Under the pieces are notes generated by a model. It saw only the letters and a list, made by a program, of their open reading frames with translations, was not told the origin of the DNA and did not search any database. A stretch of 64,000 nucleotides of DNA from Hyphomicrobiales bacterium (GTDB taxonomy: Bacteria > Pseudomonadota > Alphaproteobacteria > Rhizobiales > Phreatobacteraceae), in NCBI GenBank assembly GCA_017304475.1, contig JAFKKV010000018.1:62001-126000 (forward strand). The letters are read 5' to 3'. Within the stretch, counting starts at the first letter, position 1; each line of letters starts with the position of its first letter. This document shows, one piece after another, positions 16,681 to 25,430 of the stretch. The position numbers were made by a program, and so were the translations under genes.

Positions 16681-17370
16681 ATGAAGAGCGTTTCCACCGA
16701 ACATTTGGACCGAATCGTCGAATTCGTCCGCACCAAGCGCGAACGCGACGTCTCCCTGGCCGACGTGGTCGGCCTGGCCGAAGTGACGGTCGAATCGCTA
16801 TCCAGCTTCTTCCGCTCGATCGACATGTCGGTCTATCGCGAACTGTCCGACATCGCCGCCTTCATCACCACCATGAAGGCCGAGATCGGCCGGCTGCAGC
16901 CCAACGATCTCAAGCAGAGCCGCATTCCCGCCGCCGGCCTCGAGCTCGACGCCATCGTCAAGGCGACGGAAAAGGCGACCGACACCATCATGAGTGCCGC
17001 CGAAGAGGTCATGGCGGCCGACATGTCCGACCCGGCGGCCTACAAGACCGTCGTCGACGACCGGATGATGCTGATCTTCGAGGCCTGTTCGTTCCAGGAC
17101 ATCACCGGCCAGCGGGTCGCCAAGGTCGTCGAGACGCTGAAGCACATCGAGGCACGCGTCTCGCGCTTCGCCGAGGCGATCAATGCCGCGGATGCCGAAG
17201 GCTATATGACCGACGCCGAGCGTCAGCGCGAGGAACGCAAGCTGCAGAACATCCTGCACGGCCCGCAGCTGGACGGCGAGGGGGTCGGCCAGGGCGACGT
17301 CGACGCGCTGTTCGACAAGCCGCTGCCGGCCGCCACCAACCAGGACACGATCGACGCCCTGTTCAAATAG
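16681..17370 (+). CDS. cheZ: CheZ-type protein phosphatase of phospho-CheY
   Basis: About 229 residues from the ATG at 16681 (a second ATG is at 16669, very close to AAGGA). A long helical body contains FEACSFQDITGQRVAKVV, which matches the CheZ active-site helix with its aspartate and glutamine. The C-terminus carries two short CheY-binding-like peptides, GDVDALFDK and DTIDALFK, where E. coli CheZ has one. It follows cheY by about 100 bases. The catalytic assignment is good. The double tail is an observation whose effect is unknown. Confidence 0.88.
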   Translation: MKSVSTEHLDRIVEFVRTKRERDVSLADVVGLAEVTVESLSSFFRSIDMSVYRELSDIAAFITTMKAEIGRLQPNDLKQSRIPAAGLELDAIVKATEKATDTIMSAAEEVMAADMSDPAAYKTVVDDRMMLIFEACSFQDITGQRVAKVVETLKHIEARVSRFAEAINAADAEGYMTDAERQREERKLQNILHGPQLDGEGVGQGDVDALFDKPLPAATNQDTIDALFK

Positions 17371-17399
17371 CAGGGCGCCGGCCGGCCGCCGTCAGGCGG

Positions 17400-18275
17400 T
17401 CACCAGCTCAGCCGGGGCATGACATAGCGCGGGTGCAGGCCGGTCTCGGCCAGCAGGGCGGCCAGGCCCTCGGGCTTCAGCCCATCTGGACCGAGCAGCA
17501 TCTCGGCGTGAATGCCTTCGGCCAGGAACAGGCAATCGAGCCCCATCCGCGCCGCGCCGGCCACGTCGGTGCGCATCGCGTCGCCGATCGCCAGGACGCG
17601 GCTGCGGTCGGCCGGCTTGCCGGTGATGCGCCGGGCAAAGTCGAAACAGGCCTCATAAGCCGGCTCGAACGGTTTGCCGGCATAAAGCACCTCGCCGCCC
17701 ATGGCCTGGTAGCGGTCGCCGATCGCGCCGGCGCAATAGATCAGGCTGTCGCCGACCTCCACCACCTTGTCCGGATTGCCACAGACGAAGAACAGGCCGC
17801 GGGCGCGCATGCGCTCGAGGCGCTCGTCATAGTCCTCGGGCTTCTCGGTGCGGTCGTCGGTGAGGCCGGTGCAGACCACATAGGCCGCGTCCTCGATGTC
17901 GACCAGCCGGGTGCCGATATCCTCGAACAGCACCAGGTCGCGCTTGGGCCCGACATGATGGACCGGCTCGCCCGGCCGGGTGCGGATATAGTCGCGGGAT
18001 ACGTCGCCGGAGGTGACCACCGCGTCATAGGCGGCGCGCGGTATGCCCAGGCGGTCGAGCTGGCCGACCACCACCGGGCTCTGGCGTGGCGCGTTCGAGA
18101 TCAGCACGACCGGCACGCCCTGGCGGCGCACCGCCATCAAGGCGGCGGCGGCGGCCGGATGGGCCTTCATGCCGTTATGCAGGACCCCCCAGACGTCCGA
18201 CAGGACGAGATCATACTGGCTGGCAATGGCGGAAAGTCCGTCGAGGCTCGGCGGCAAGGCAATGGTGCTCGTCAT
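17400..18275 (-). CDS. HAD-superfamily class IIA sugar-phosphatase-like hydrolase (TIGR01459 type)
   Basis: A 291-residue NagD-like phosphatase from the ATG at 18275. The first HAD motif is LVLSDVWGVLHNG, in which the usual second aspartate is replaced by tryptophan-glycine, as is normal for this subfamily. The second motif is LISNAPR, a large C2-type cap follows, and the last motif is LAIGDAMRTDVAGAARMG. The family hydrolyses small phosphate esters. The substrate of this clade is not established. It converges on cheZ. Confidence 0.88.
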   Translation of the reverse strand: MTSTIALPPSLDGLSAIASQYDLVLSDVWGVLHNGMKAHPAAAAALMAVRRQGVPVVLISNAPRQSPVVVGQLDRLGIPRAAYDAVVTSGDVSRDYIRTRPGEPVHHVGPKRDLVLFEDIGTRLVDIEDAAYVVCTGLTDDRTEKPEDYDERLERMRARGLFFVCGNPDKVVEVGDSLIYCAGAIGDRYQAMGGEVLYAGKPFEPAYEACFDFARRITGKPADRSRVLAIGDAMRTDVAGAARMGLDCLFLAEGIHAEMLLGPDGLKPEGLAALLAETGLHPRYVMPRLSW

Positions 18276-18397
18276 GGCCCTGGGGGTTAAGGGGTCGAGG
18301 GCGTCGCGGTCAAGTGGCCGAAGCGCTGGATGCCGCCAGATCGGGCTTGCCCGCTGCCCGGTTCTGGATGAGGTTGGCCGGAAACCGGGGGGAGGGC

Positions 18398-18859
18398 ATG
18401 ATGCCAGGCACGTCGCCGCGAGACATCGCGGAAGCATTCTATGAGGCCTTCGCGGCCCGCGATGCCAAGGCGATGGGCGCTCTCTATGCCGATGACGCCA
18501 CCTTCGAGGATCCGGTCTTCGGCCGCCTCGATGCCGCCCGCACCCGCATCATGTGGCGGCTGCTGCTCGGGCGCGCCACCGATCTGGCGGTCTCCTATGC
18601 GATCGAGGCGGCCGACGAAACGACGGCCCGGGTCGCCTGGACCGCCGGCTATACATTCGGCCAGACCGGCCGGCCGGTGGTCAACAACGTGACCGGCACG
18701 CTTATTTGCCGGGATGGTCTGATCATCGGCCACAAGGATGTGTTCAGCTTCTGGCGTTGGTCGCGCCAGGCGCTCGGCCTGCCCGGCCTGCTCATCGGCT
18801 GGACGCCGTTCCTCCAGGCCAGGGTCAGCGCCAGGGCGCGCAAGACGATTGGGCTCTAG
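18398..18859 (+). CDS. NTF2-like (SnoaL) family protein
   Basis: The 153-residue frame begins with two adjacent ATGs. GGAGG lies five bases before the second (18401), which is therefore the likelier start. IAEAFYEAFAARDAKAMGALYADDATFEDPVFG is the typical N-terminal helix and strand of the cone-shaped NTF2-like fold, and a central WTAGYTFGQTGRPVVNNVTG strand pair follows. These proteins are small hydrolases, isomerases or ligand binders, so a specific activity cannot be given. It lies tail to tail with the dehalogenase-like gene. Confidence 0.75.
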   Translation: MMPGTSPRDIAEAFYEAFAARDAKAMGALYADDATFEDPVFGRLDAARTRIMWRLLLGRATDLAVSYAIEAADETTARVAWTAGYTFGQTGRPVVNNVTGTLICRDGLIIGHKDVFSFWRWSRQALGLPGLLIGWTPFLQARVSARARKTIGL

Positions 18860-18871
18860 GCCCTTTCCAGC

Positions 18872-19780
18872 TCAGCCGAGCGGCCGCCGCAGGAACGGCA
18901 GCAGCGCGGCCAATGTGCCCTGCGGGTTCTCTTCGGGAAGGAAATGGCCGGCATCGACCGCCTCGCCGCTCGGCTCCGGCGCGAACAGCGCCCAGGCGTC
19001 GAGCGGGCTCGCGCCGGCGGAGGGAATGCCGGCCGATCCCCACACGACATGCACCGGGCAGTCGATCCTCCTGGCCGCCGCCTTGTCGGCCTCGTCGGCC
19101 GCCAGGTCGACGGTGGCGCCGGCGCGATAGTCCTCGCAGCAGGCATGGACGCGGCTCGGCTCGTTGAAGAAGTCGCGATAATGCTGCAGCGCGCGCGGAT
19201 CGAAGGCCTTGAGCGTGCCGTCCTTGCCCCAGAGGCTCAGTTTCGATTCGAGATAGCGCGTCGTATCCTTCAGGATCTCGGCCTCGGGCACGCCTTTCGG
19301 ACCGGCCAGGAACACCCAGTGCTCGGTCTTGGGCGAGGGCGCCGTCCTGATCCGCTCCCACATGACGATGGTCGGCACGATGTCGAGCAGCGCCAGCCGC
19401 TCGACCCGGCCGGGATGGTCCAGCGCCATGCGGTAGCCGACGCGTGCGCCCCGGTCATGGCCGGCGACGGCGAAATGGACATGGCCGAGCTGTTCCATCA
19501 CCTCGATGAGGATCGCGGCCATGTCGCGCTTGGCATAGGGGAAGTGGTTGTTGCCGTCGGCGGGCGCGACCGACCAGCCGTAGCCCGGCAGATCCGGGAT
19601 CACCAGCGTGAAGGAGCGGGCGAGCTCCGGCGCGATGCGGTGCCATTCCACATGGGTCTGCGGAAAGCCGTGGATCAGCAGCAGCGGCGGTCCCTCGCCG
19701 CCGGAGCGGGCGAAGATCTTGCCGATCGAGGTGTTGACCCAGTGGGACGCGAACGAGGGAAACAGATCCGAGGTGGCCAT
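18872..19780 (-). CDS. Alpha/beta hydrolase, probable haloacetate (fluoroacetate) dehalogenase
   Basis: A 302-residue protein from the ATG at 19780, with AGGAG upstream. Every catalytic and halide-pocket residue described for the Rhodopseudomonas fluoroacetate dehalogenase RPA1163 is present, shifted by one position: nucleophile D109 in GHDRGARV, carboxylate-binding R110 and R113, acid D133, halide-binding H154, W155 and Y218, and base H279 in GHFLPEE. The HGFPQTHVEWHRIAPEL opening also matches. The family cleaves the C-F or C-Cl bond of 2-haloacetates to glycolate in the cytosol. Specificity for fluoride needs testing. Confidence 0.87.
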   Translation of the reverse strand: MATSDLFPSFASHWVNTSIGKIFARSGGEGPPLLLIHGFPQTHVEWHRIAPELARSFTLVIPDLPGYGWSVAPADGNNHFPYAKRDMAAILIEVMEQLGHVHFAVAGHDRGARVGYRMALDHPGRVERLALLDIVPTIVMWERIRTAPSPKTEHWVFLAGPKGVPEAEILKDTTRYLESKLSLWGKDGTLKAFDPRALQHYRDFFNEPSRVHACCEDYRAGATVDLAADEADKAAARRIDCPVHVVWGSAGIPSAGASPLDAWALFAPEPSGEAVDAGHFLPEENPQGTLAALLPFLRRPLG

Positions 19781-19855
19781 GGTCGCTCCTGCAAGCGGTC
19801 GGGCCAGACTAGCAGCCCCCGTGGACAACGAAAGCCCGGCCGACCCGCGGCAAGC

Positions 19856-21142
19856 TCAACGCTTGGCGGCCCGCTCCCGTTCCACCGCGCGCCAGCCGAT
19901 GTCGTGGCGGAAGAAGCCGCCCGGCCAGTCGACCCTGGCGACCGTCTCATAGGCCTTGGCCTGGGCTTCCGCGACGCTGGCGCCGGTTGCGGTGACGTTC
20001 AGCACGCGTCCGCCATTGGCCACCAGCAGGCCGTCCTTCAGCGCGGTGCCGGCATGGAAGACCGCGACGCCGTCGAGCCCCTTCAGCGGGTCGAGGCCGC
20101 CGATGACCGAGCCCTTTTCCGGCGCGCCCGGATAGCCCTTGGCGGCCATCACCACGGTCAGCGCCGCCGCGTCGTACCAGCGCGCGCTCATGGTCTTCAA
20201 CTGTCCGTCGACCGCGCCCAGCAACAGCGTCAGGAGATCGTCCTTCAGGCGCATCATCAGCACCTGGCATTCGGGGTCGCCGAAACGGCAATTATATTCG
20301 ATCAGCTTCGGCCCCTCGGCCGTGATCATCAGGCCGGCGAACAGCACGCCCTGGAACGGATGGCCCTTGGCCGTCATCGCGGCGAGAGTAGGCCGGATGA
20401 TCGCGGCCATGGTCCGCTCGACCATTTCGGGCGTCATGACAGCGGCCGGCGAATAGGCCCCCATGCCGCCGGTATTCGGCCCGGTATCGCCGTCGCCGAC
20501 CTGCTTGTGGTCCTGGGCGGTCGCCAGCGCCAGGGCGTTCTCGCCGTCGCAGAGCGCGAAGAACGAAGCCTCCTCGCCGGTCATGAACTCCTCGACCACC
20601 ACCGCGGCGCCGGCCTCGCCCAGGCCGCCGGAAAACATCATGTCGACGGCATCCAGCGCTTCGCCGAGCGTCATGGCGACGACGACGCCCTTGCCGGCGG
20701 CCAGGCCATCAGCCTTGATCACGATCGGCGCGCCCTGGGCGCGGATATAGGCCTTGGCGGGCTCGGGCGCGGTGAAACGCTCATAGGCGGCGGTCGGAAT
20801 GCCGAAATCCCGGCAGAGATCCTTGGTGAAGCCTTTCGAGCCTTCGAGCTGGGCGGCGAAGCGGGTCGGTCCGAAGGCCTTGATACCCCGGGCATTGAGG
20901 TCGTCGACGAGCCCCGCGACCAAAGGCGCCTCCGGGCCGACCACCACCAGGTCGATCCCGGCGGCGGCGCAGAACGCCGCCACGGCCGCGTGATCGGTGA
21001 CATCGACCGGCACCAGCGTCGCCACCTCGGCAATGCCGGGATTGCCCGGCGCGCAATAAAGCGTGGTGAGCAGCGGGCTGGCGGAGATCGCCCAGGCCAG
21101 GGCATGTTCGCGGCCACCGCCGCCGATCAGGAGCACGTTCAT
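19856..21142 (-). CDS. purD: Phosphoribosylamine-glycine ligase (GAR synthetase)
   Basis: A 428-residue ATP-grasp enzyme that joins glycine to phosphoribosylamine in the second step of purine synthesis. It begins MNVLLIGGGGREHALAWA, the family N-terminus. The GPEAPLVAGLVDDL stretch, the ATP-grasp PIVIKADGLAAGKGVVVA loop and the NTGGMGAYSPA and YNCRFGDPECQ blocks are all present. Length is normal. It is divergent from xseA over a 73-base spacer, as in many relatives. Confidence 0.97.
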   Translation of the reverse strand: MNVLLIGGGGREHALAWAISASPLLTTLYCAPGNPGIAEVATLVPVDVTDHAAVAAFCAAAGIDLVVVGPEAPLVAGLVDDLNARGIKAFGPTRFAAQLEGSKGFTKDLCRDFGIPTAAYERFTAPEPAKAYIRAQGAPIVIKADGLAAGKGVVVAMTLGEALDAVDMMFSGGLGEAGAAVVVEEFMTGEEASFFALCDGENALALATAQDHKQVGDGDTGPNTGGMGAYSPAAVMTPEMVERTMAAIIRPTLAAMTAKGHPFQGVLFAGLMITAEGPKLIEYNCRFGDPECQVLMMRLKDDLLTLLLGAVDGQLKTMSARWYDAAALTVVMAAKGYPGAPEKGSVIGGLDPLKGLDGVAVFHAGTALKDGLLVANGGRVLNVTATGASVAEAQAKAYETVARVDWPGGFFRHDIGWRAVERERAAKR

Positions 21143-21215
21143 GGATGACCTCGATGACGCCGTCGCTTGCGTGGCTTAGACAAGAGTCTCTTCTCCGGCA
21201 ACGGATTCGGCAGGA

Positions 21216-22805
21216 ATGACCGACATAGCGCCTTCGAATGCCCCCGAGATATCGGTCTCGGAACTCGCTTCGGCCATCAAGCGGACGGTGGAGGACGCCT
21301 TTGGTTTCGTCCGCCTGCGCGGCGAAATCTCCGGCTTTCGCGGCGCCAGCCCCTCGGGCCATGTCTATTTTCGCCTCAAGGACCAGGGCGCCGTGATCGA
21401 GGCGGTGATCTGGAAGGGCGTGTTCGGGCGCCTGCGCTTCAAGCCGCAGGAAGGCCTGGAGGTGATCGCCACCGGCCGCGTCACGACCTTTCCGGGCTCG
21501 TCGAAATACCAGATCGTTGTGGAAAGCCTGGAGCCGGCGGGTGTCGGCGCCCTGATGGCGCTCCTGGAGGAGCGCCGCAAGAAACTCACAGCCGAAGGCC
21601 TGTTCGATCCCGACAGGAAACGGCCCTTGCCTTATTTGCCCGGGGTCATCGGTGTCGTCACCTCGCCGACCGGCGCGGTCATCCGCGATATCCTGCACCG
21701 GCTGGAAGACCGCTTTCCGCGCAGCGTCCTGGTCTGGCCGGTGCGGGTCCAGGGCGAGGGGAGTGCGGCGGAGGTTGCCGCCGCCATCCGGGGCTTCAAC
21801 GCCATCGATGCCGACAGCGACCTGCCGCGTCCGGACGTGCTGATCGTCGCGCGCGGCGGCGGCAGCCTGGAAGATCTCTGGGGCTTCAACGAGGAAATCG
21901 TCGTCCGCGCGGCGGCCGAGAGCCGGATCCCGCTGATCTCGGCGGTCGGCCACGAGACCGATACGACGCTGATCGATTTCGCCGCCGACCGGCGAGCGCC
22001 GACGCCGAGCGCGGCCGCGGAAATGGCGGTGCCGGTGCGCGCCGACCTGATCCTCGAGATCGGCGATCTCGCCCGCCGTCACGGTGCCGGCATCCGGCGG
22101 CTGTTCGACGACCGGCGGACCGAATTGCGGGCCGCCATGCGCGCGCTGCCCGATGCCGAACGGCTGCTGGAGGCGGCGCGCCAGCGTCTCGACGGCGCCA
22201 GCGAGCGCCTGCCCAACGCGCTGCGCGCCAATGCCGCCGCGCATCGGACCCGGCTGGTGCGCGCATCCGGGCGGCTCGCGCCGGGCGTACTGATGTTGCG
22301 GCTCGGCCGCGCCAAGGACGGCCTCGCGGCATTGGGCGGGCGCGCCGGAACGGCGCTGGGCCGGCGGGTGGAGACGCGTCGCCAGGGCTTCTCGTCCCTG
22401 TCGGACCGGCTGTCGCGTTCGCTCGGCGTCTATGCGACCGCCCAGCGCCATCGCATCGCCCGCGACGGCGAGCGCCTGGCGAGCCTGTTCGCCCGGGCGC
22501 CCCGTGCCCTCGACCTGATCGTCCGGCGCCGCGGCGACCGGCTCGAGGCGGCGGCCAAGCTGCTCGGCGCCCTGTCCTATCAGGGCGTGCTCGCCCGCGG
22601 CTTCGCGCTGGTGCGCGATGGCGCCGGCCGGCCGCTGCGCAGCGCCGGCGCGGTCACGCCCGGCCTCGCCCTGTCGATCGAGTTCGCCGACGGGCGGGTC
22701 GCGGCCCGCGCCGAGGGCGACGAGCCGCCGCGGCCCGCACCGGCGCGCGCCGAACCGAAGCCGGCGCGCAAGGCAGGTGGCGAAGGCCAGGGCAGCCTGT
22801 TCTGA
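21216..22805 (+). CDS. xseA: Exodeoxyribonuclease VII large subunit
   Basis: The 529-residue product starts with an OB-fold domain (ISVSELASAIKRTVED and VRLRGEISGFRGASPSGHVYF), then the catalytic domain (GVVTSPTGAVIRDILHRL, ARGGGSLEDLWGFNEE, ISAVGHETDTTLIDFAADRRAPTPSAAAE) and a long coiled helical region that holds the small subunits. A Lys/Pro-rich tail of about 40 residues (PRPAPARAEPKPARKAG) precedes the end. With XseB it degrades single-stranded DNA to oligonucleotides. The xseB gene is not in this window. Confidence 0.96.
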   Translation: MTDIAPSNAPEISVSELASAIKRTVEDAFGFVRLRGEISGFRGASPSGHVYFRLKDQGAVIEAVIWKGVFGRLRFKPQEGLEVIATGRVTTFPGSSKYQIVVESLEPAGVGALMALLEERRKKLTAEGLFDPDRKRPLPYLPGVIGVVTSPTGAVIRDILHRLEDRFPRSVLVWPVRVQGEGSAAEVAAAIRGFNAIDADSDLPRPDVLIVARGGGSLEDLWGFNEEIVVRAAAESRIPLISAVGHETDTTLIDFAADRRAPTPSAAAEMAVPVRADLILEIGDLARRHGAGIRRLFDDRRTELRAAMRALPDAERLLEAARQRLDGASERLPNALRANAAAHRTRLVRASGRLAPGVLMLRLGRAKDGLAALGGRAGTALGRRVETRRQGFSSLSDRLSRSLGVYATAQRHRIARDGERLASLFARAPRALDLIVRRRGDRLEAAAKLLGALSYQGVLARGFALVRDGAGRPLRSAGAVTPGLALSIEFADGRVAARAEGDEPPRPAPARAEPKPARKAGGEGQGSLF

Positions 22806-22811
22806 GCCTTG

Positions 22812-23795
22812 TCATCGTGACCGCAGCAGCCGCGTGGCCGTGCGGGCGGCGGCTTCGGTCGCGGCCGGAGCGATCACCATGCCCATATGGTCGACACCGG
22901 GCAGGACTTCGACGCCGATGCGCGGATTGGCGGCGCCGATCTCGGCGGCATAGGCCGAGGCGACGAAGAGCTGGTCGTCGGCGCTGATCATCACGGCGGT
23001 CGGCCTGATAATGCGGCCGAGCGCCTCCTGCCATTCGCGCGGCAGGCTCATATTGGCGAGCAGGCGATGGGAATAGACGCGCGCGCGCTTGCCCTGCGCG
23101 TCCTCCGGCACGGCATAGGCGACGGCCGCGAGGCCGTCGAAGGCCGAGATGCCGACCCGGTTGAGCAAGGACAGCGCGACGATTCGCGGGATCGCCGCAT
23201 TGGCCCAGCCGCCGGTATCCGGTCGATTCGTGCCCGATCGCACGGAGATGAAGGGCGACAGCGCCAGATAGGCGTCGAACCGGTCGGCGATCGGTTCGCC
23301 GGCGACGCGCAGGATGAAGCCGCCGCCGAGCGAATGGCCGAGCAGAATCCGTTTTTCCCTGGGAAACCGCTGCTCGATGACGCCGAGGAGATCGGTCAGG
23401 TCGTCTTCCAGCTGGCCACGATAGCCGATATCGCCGAGCGTTCCGCTCTCGCCGTGCCCTCTGACGTCGATGGCATAGGTATTGATCCCCTCGGCCGCGA
23501 GAGCGTGCCCGACGGCATGCATGGCAATGGCAAGCCCGGTCGATCCGTGGACCGCGACGGCGACGCCGCCGCCCGGTCGTCCTTCGTAGAATCGATAGGC
23601 GAGCCTTGTGCCGTCGCGCGCCGTGAAGAACGCATAGGGTGGGGTGGCGCCGACCAGGCGCCCGATTGTGTCGTCGGCCTGCGACATGGCCGCGATCGGC
23701 GGCGGCGTCGCCGGCCGGGACAGCCCGAGCGTCGCGGCGAAGGCCGCGACGACGCAGGCGATGAGGGCGACGGGAATGGCGATCAGATATTTCAA
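22812..23795 (-). CDS. Membrane-anchored alpha/beta hydrolase (serine lysophospholipase-like)
   Basis: A 327-residue product with a single N-terminal hydrophobic anchor or signal (YLIAIPVALIACVVAAFAATLGL). The hydrolase domain contains VHGSTGLAIAMHA, a DVRGHGESG loop, the nucleophile elbow GHSLGGGF, an aspartate in MISADDQLFVAS and a histidine in LPGVDHMGMV. The fold resembles monoacylglycerol or lysophospholipid hydrolases acting at the outer face of the inner membrane. The substrate is unknown. It is divergent from the LytTR regulator gene with about 80 bases between starts. Confidence 0.82.
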   Translation of the reverse strand: MKYLIAIPVALIACVVAAFAATLGLSRPATPPPIAAMSQADDTIGRLVGATPPYAFFTARDGTRLAYRFYEGRPGGGVAVAVHGSTGLAIAMHAVGHALAAEGINTYAIDVRGHGESGTLGDIGYRGQLEDDLTDLLGVIEQRFPREKRILLGHSLGGGFILRVAGEPIADRFDAYLALSPFISVRSGTNRPDTGGWANAAIPRIVALSLLNRVGISAFDGLAAVAYAVPEDAQGKRARVYSHRLLANMSLPREWQEALGRIIRPTAVMISADDQLFVASAYAAEIGAANPRIGVEVLPGVDHMGMVIAPAATEAAARTATRLLRSR

Positions 23796-23876
23796 GACAG
23801 GGCCCCTTCGATTGGCGCGAGGCCCGATTGCCTAGCCAGGAGGGGCGGCTTAGTCTGCGCAAACTTCGCCAACGGC

Positions 23877-24704
23877 ATGGTTTCTTCGCCAATGACCAGT
23901 CTCGCTCCGGCGCGTCTGCGCTCCCATCCCCTGGCTGGGCACCTCCTGATTCCCGCCTGCCTGGTCGGGTTCGGCCTGACGCTCGGCCTGGTCGGTCCGT
24001 TCGGCACTTATCTCGGCATGGGACTGCCGGTCAGGCTCATGCATTTCGTCGCCAATGTCATCGTGATCGGCGCCCTGGTCGTGCTGGTCTCCGCATGGAC
24101 GCGGCGGCTGCTGTTCCAGGGACAGCCCTTGCCGTTATGGGCCATGCTCGCGATCGCCGTCGTCATGGCCCCGCCGGGCGCGCTGATCGTCAGGGCCCAG
24201 TTGCAGCTCTGGGCGCCGCAGGTGCTTCCCTATGTGACATGGGGCGAACTGACCTTGCAGACGCTCACCGTCAACGTTCTGATGAGCGGTCTCGCCTGGA
24301 CCGTCAGGACATATCGGCGGTCGGCCGCGCCGCAGCGGCCGGAGGCCGTTCCGGTGGTTGCCCCGGCCGGGCCGGTATCGGATGCCCGTGGCGGCGACGA
24401 TGCGCTCAGGGCGAAGCTTCCGGTCGCGCTGCGCCATGCAAGGCTCATCGCGCTCAGCGCCGAAGACCACTATCTGCGCGTCCATACCGATCGCGGCAAC
24501 GCTCTCATCCTGATGGGCCTGTCCCAGGCGATCGAGAGCCTCGGGGCCGAGCGCGGCCTGCGCATCCATCGCTCGCACTGGGTCGCGTCCGATGCGCTCG
24601 CCGGACGCAAGCGGAGCGCGGCCGGCACGGCCCTGACGCTGGATTGCGGTCTTGTCCTGCCGGTGAGCCGCAGCGGTCGCCGGCTGCTCGCCGAAGCCGG
24701 CTGA
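23877..24704 (+). CDS. Membrane-bound LytTR-family transcriptional regulator
   Basis: A 275-residue protein, with an ATG at 23877 and another at 23892. The first half has four hydrophobic helices (HLLIPACLVGFGLTLGLVGPF, FVANVIVIGALVVLVSAW, MLAIAVVMAPPGALIV and a fourth near LTLQTLTVNVLMSGLAW). The last ~95 residues are a LytTR DNA-binding domain: LIALSAEDHYLRVHTDRGNALILMGLSQAI then GLRIHRSHWVA. It has no receiver domain, so signalling is probably direct from the membrane part. It is flanked by two extracytoplasmic hydrolase genes, which are plausible targets. Confidence 0.87.
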   Translation: MVSSPMTSLAPARLRSHPLAGHLLIPACLVGFGLTLGLVGPFGTYLGMGLPVRLMHFVANVIVIGALVVLVSAWTRRLLFQGQPLPLWAMLAIAVVMAPPGALIVRAQLQLWAPQVLPYVTWGELTLQTLTVNVLMSGLAWTVRTYRRSAAPQRPEAVPVVAPAGPVSDARGGDDALRAKLPVALRHARLIALSAEDHYLRVHTDRGNALILMGLSQAIESLGAERGLRIHRSHWVASDALAGRKRSAAGTALTLDCGLVLPVSRSGRRLLAEAG

Positions 24705-24743
24705 TCCGGCCCATGATCCCGGAAGACGACCATCGGAGATGAC

Positions 24744-25430
24744 ATGATCGGGAAGACCTTGACGGCCTTCTTCGCGATGCTGGGGACATGTGCGCTCGCG
24801 CAGGCCTCCGAACTGATACCCCGGTTCGGCAGCACCGCGACCCTCGACAAGCCGACAGGCCGTCCGCGCGGCAGCATCATCCTGATGCCCGGCGGTGACG
24901 GTCGCCTGGGTATCCAGAGCGACGGAAGCATTACGGCGTTGCGCGGCAATCAGCTTGTCCGCACCCGCCAGGCCTATGCCGCTCGAGGCTTCGCGACATT
25001 AACGCTCGATGCCAGCGCCAGTCCTGCCCAGGCCGTCGAATATATGCGGACGATCGCGCGCCCCGTCGTGGTGGTGGCGACGAGCCGGGGCGCCACTCGC
25101 GCGCCGGCGGCACTTTCCGGGCGCCCCGACGGCATGGTCCTGACGTCGGCCATGCTCGATACCTTCCAGGCCTATGCCGGTTCACCCGGGGCTTTGCCGC
25201 GAACCTTGGTCCTGCATCACCGCCAGGATGGCTGTCGCTCGACGCCTCCCTCGCTGGTGGAACCATTCGCGGCCTGGGCCGGCGGGCGGGCCCGCGTGGT
25301 CTGGCTGACCGGCGGTGTCGACCGGGGCGACTCCTGCCAGGCCGGGGGTCACCACGGCTTCGCCGGCCTCGATGGACAGGTCGTTGCGCAGGTCGTCGGT
25401 TTTGCGAATTCCCTCAGGGCGTCGCGCTAG
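24744..25430 (+). CDS. Secreted alpha/beta-hydrolase-like protein
   Basis: A 228-residue product with a signal peptide (MIGKTLTAFFAMLGTCALAQA). The body has an IILMPGGDGRLGI oxyanion-type loop, a VVATSRGATRAP nucleophile-elbow-like segment, LHHRQDGCRSTPP and a histidine pair in GGHHGF near the end, so a hydrolase fold is likely but the family is uncertain. It follows the LytTR gene by 39 bases and is probably co-transcribed. Its TAG stop lies inside the CTAG target site of the mobile element that follows, which did not change the reading frame end. Confidence 0.7.
   Translation: MIGKTLTAFFAMLGTCALAQASELIPRFGSTATLDKPTGRPRGSIILMPGGDGRLGIQSDGSITALRGNQLVRTRQAYAARGFATLTLDASASPAQAVEYMRTIARPVVVVATSRGATRAPAALSGRPDGMVLTSAMLDTFQAYAGSPGALPRTLVLHHRQDGCRSTPPSLVEPFAAWAGGRARVVWLTGGVDRGDSCQAGGHHGFAGLDGQVVAQVVGFANSLRASR

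Noticed and set aside
18944..21148. A 734-codon plus-strand frame antisense to the dehalogenase-like gene and purD
   Set aside because: It spans two clear minus-strand genes and shows no domain. Its length reflects lack of stop codons in GC-rich DNA.
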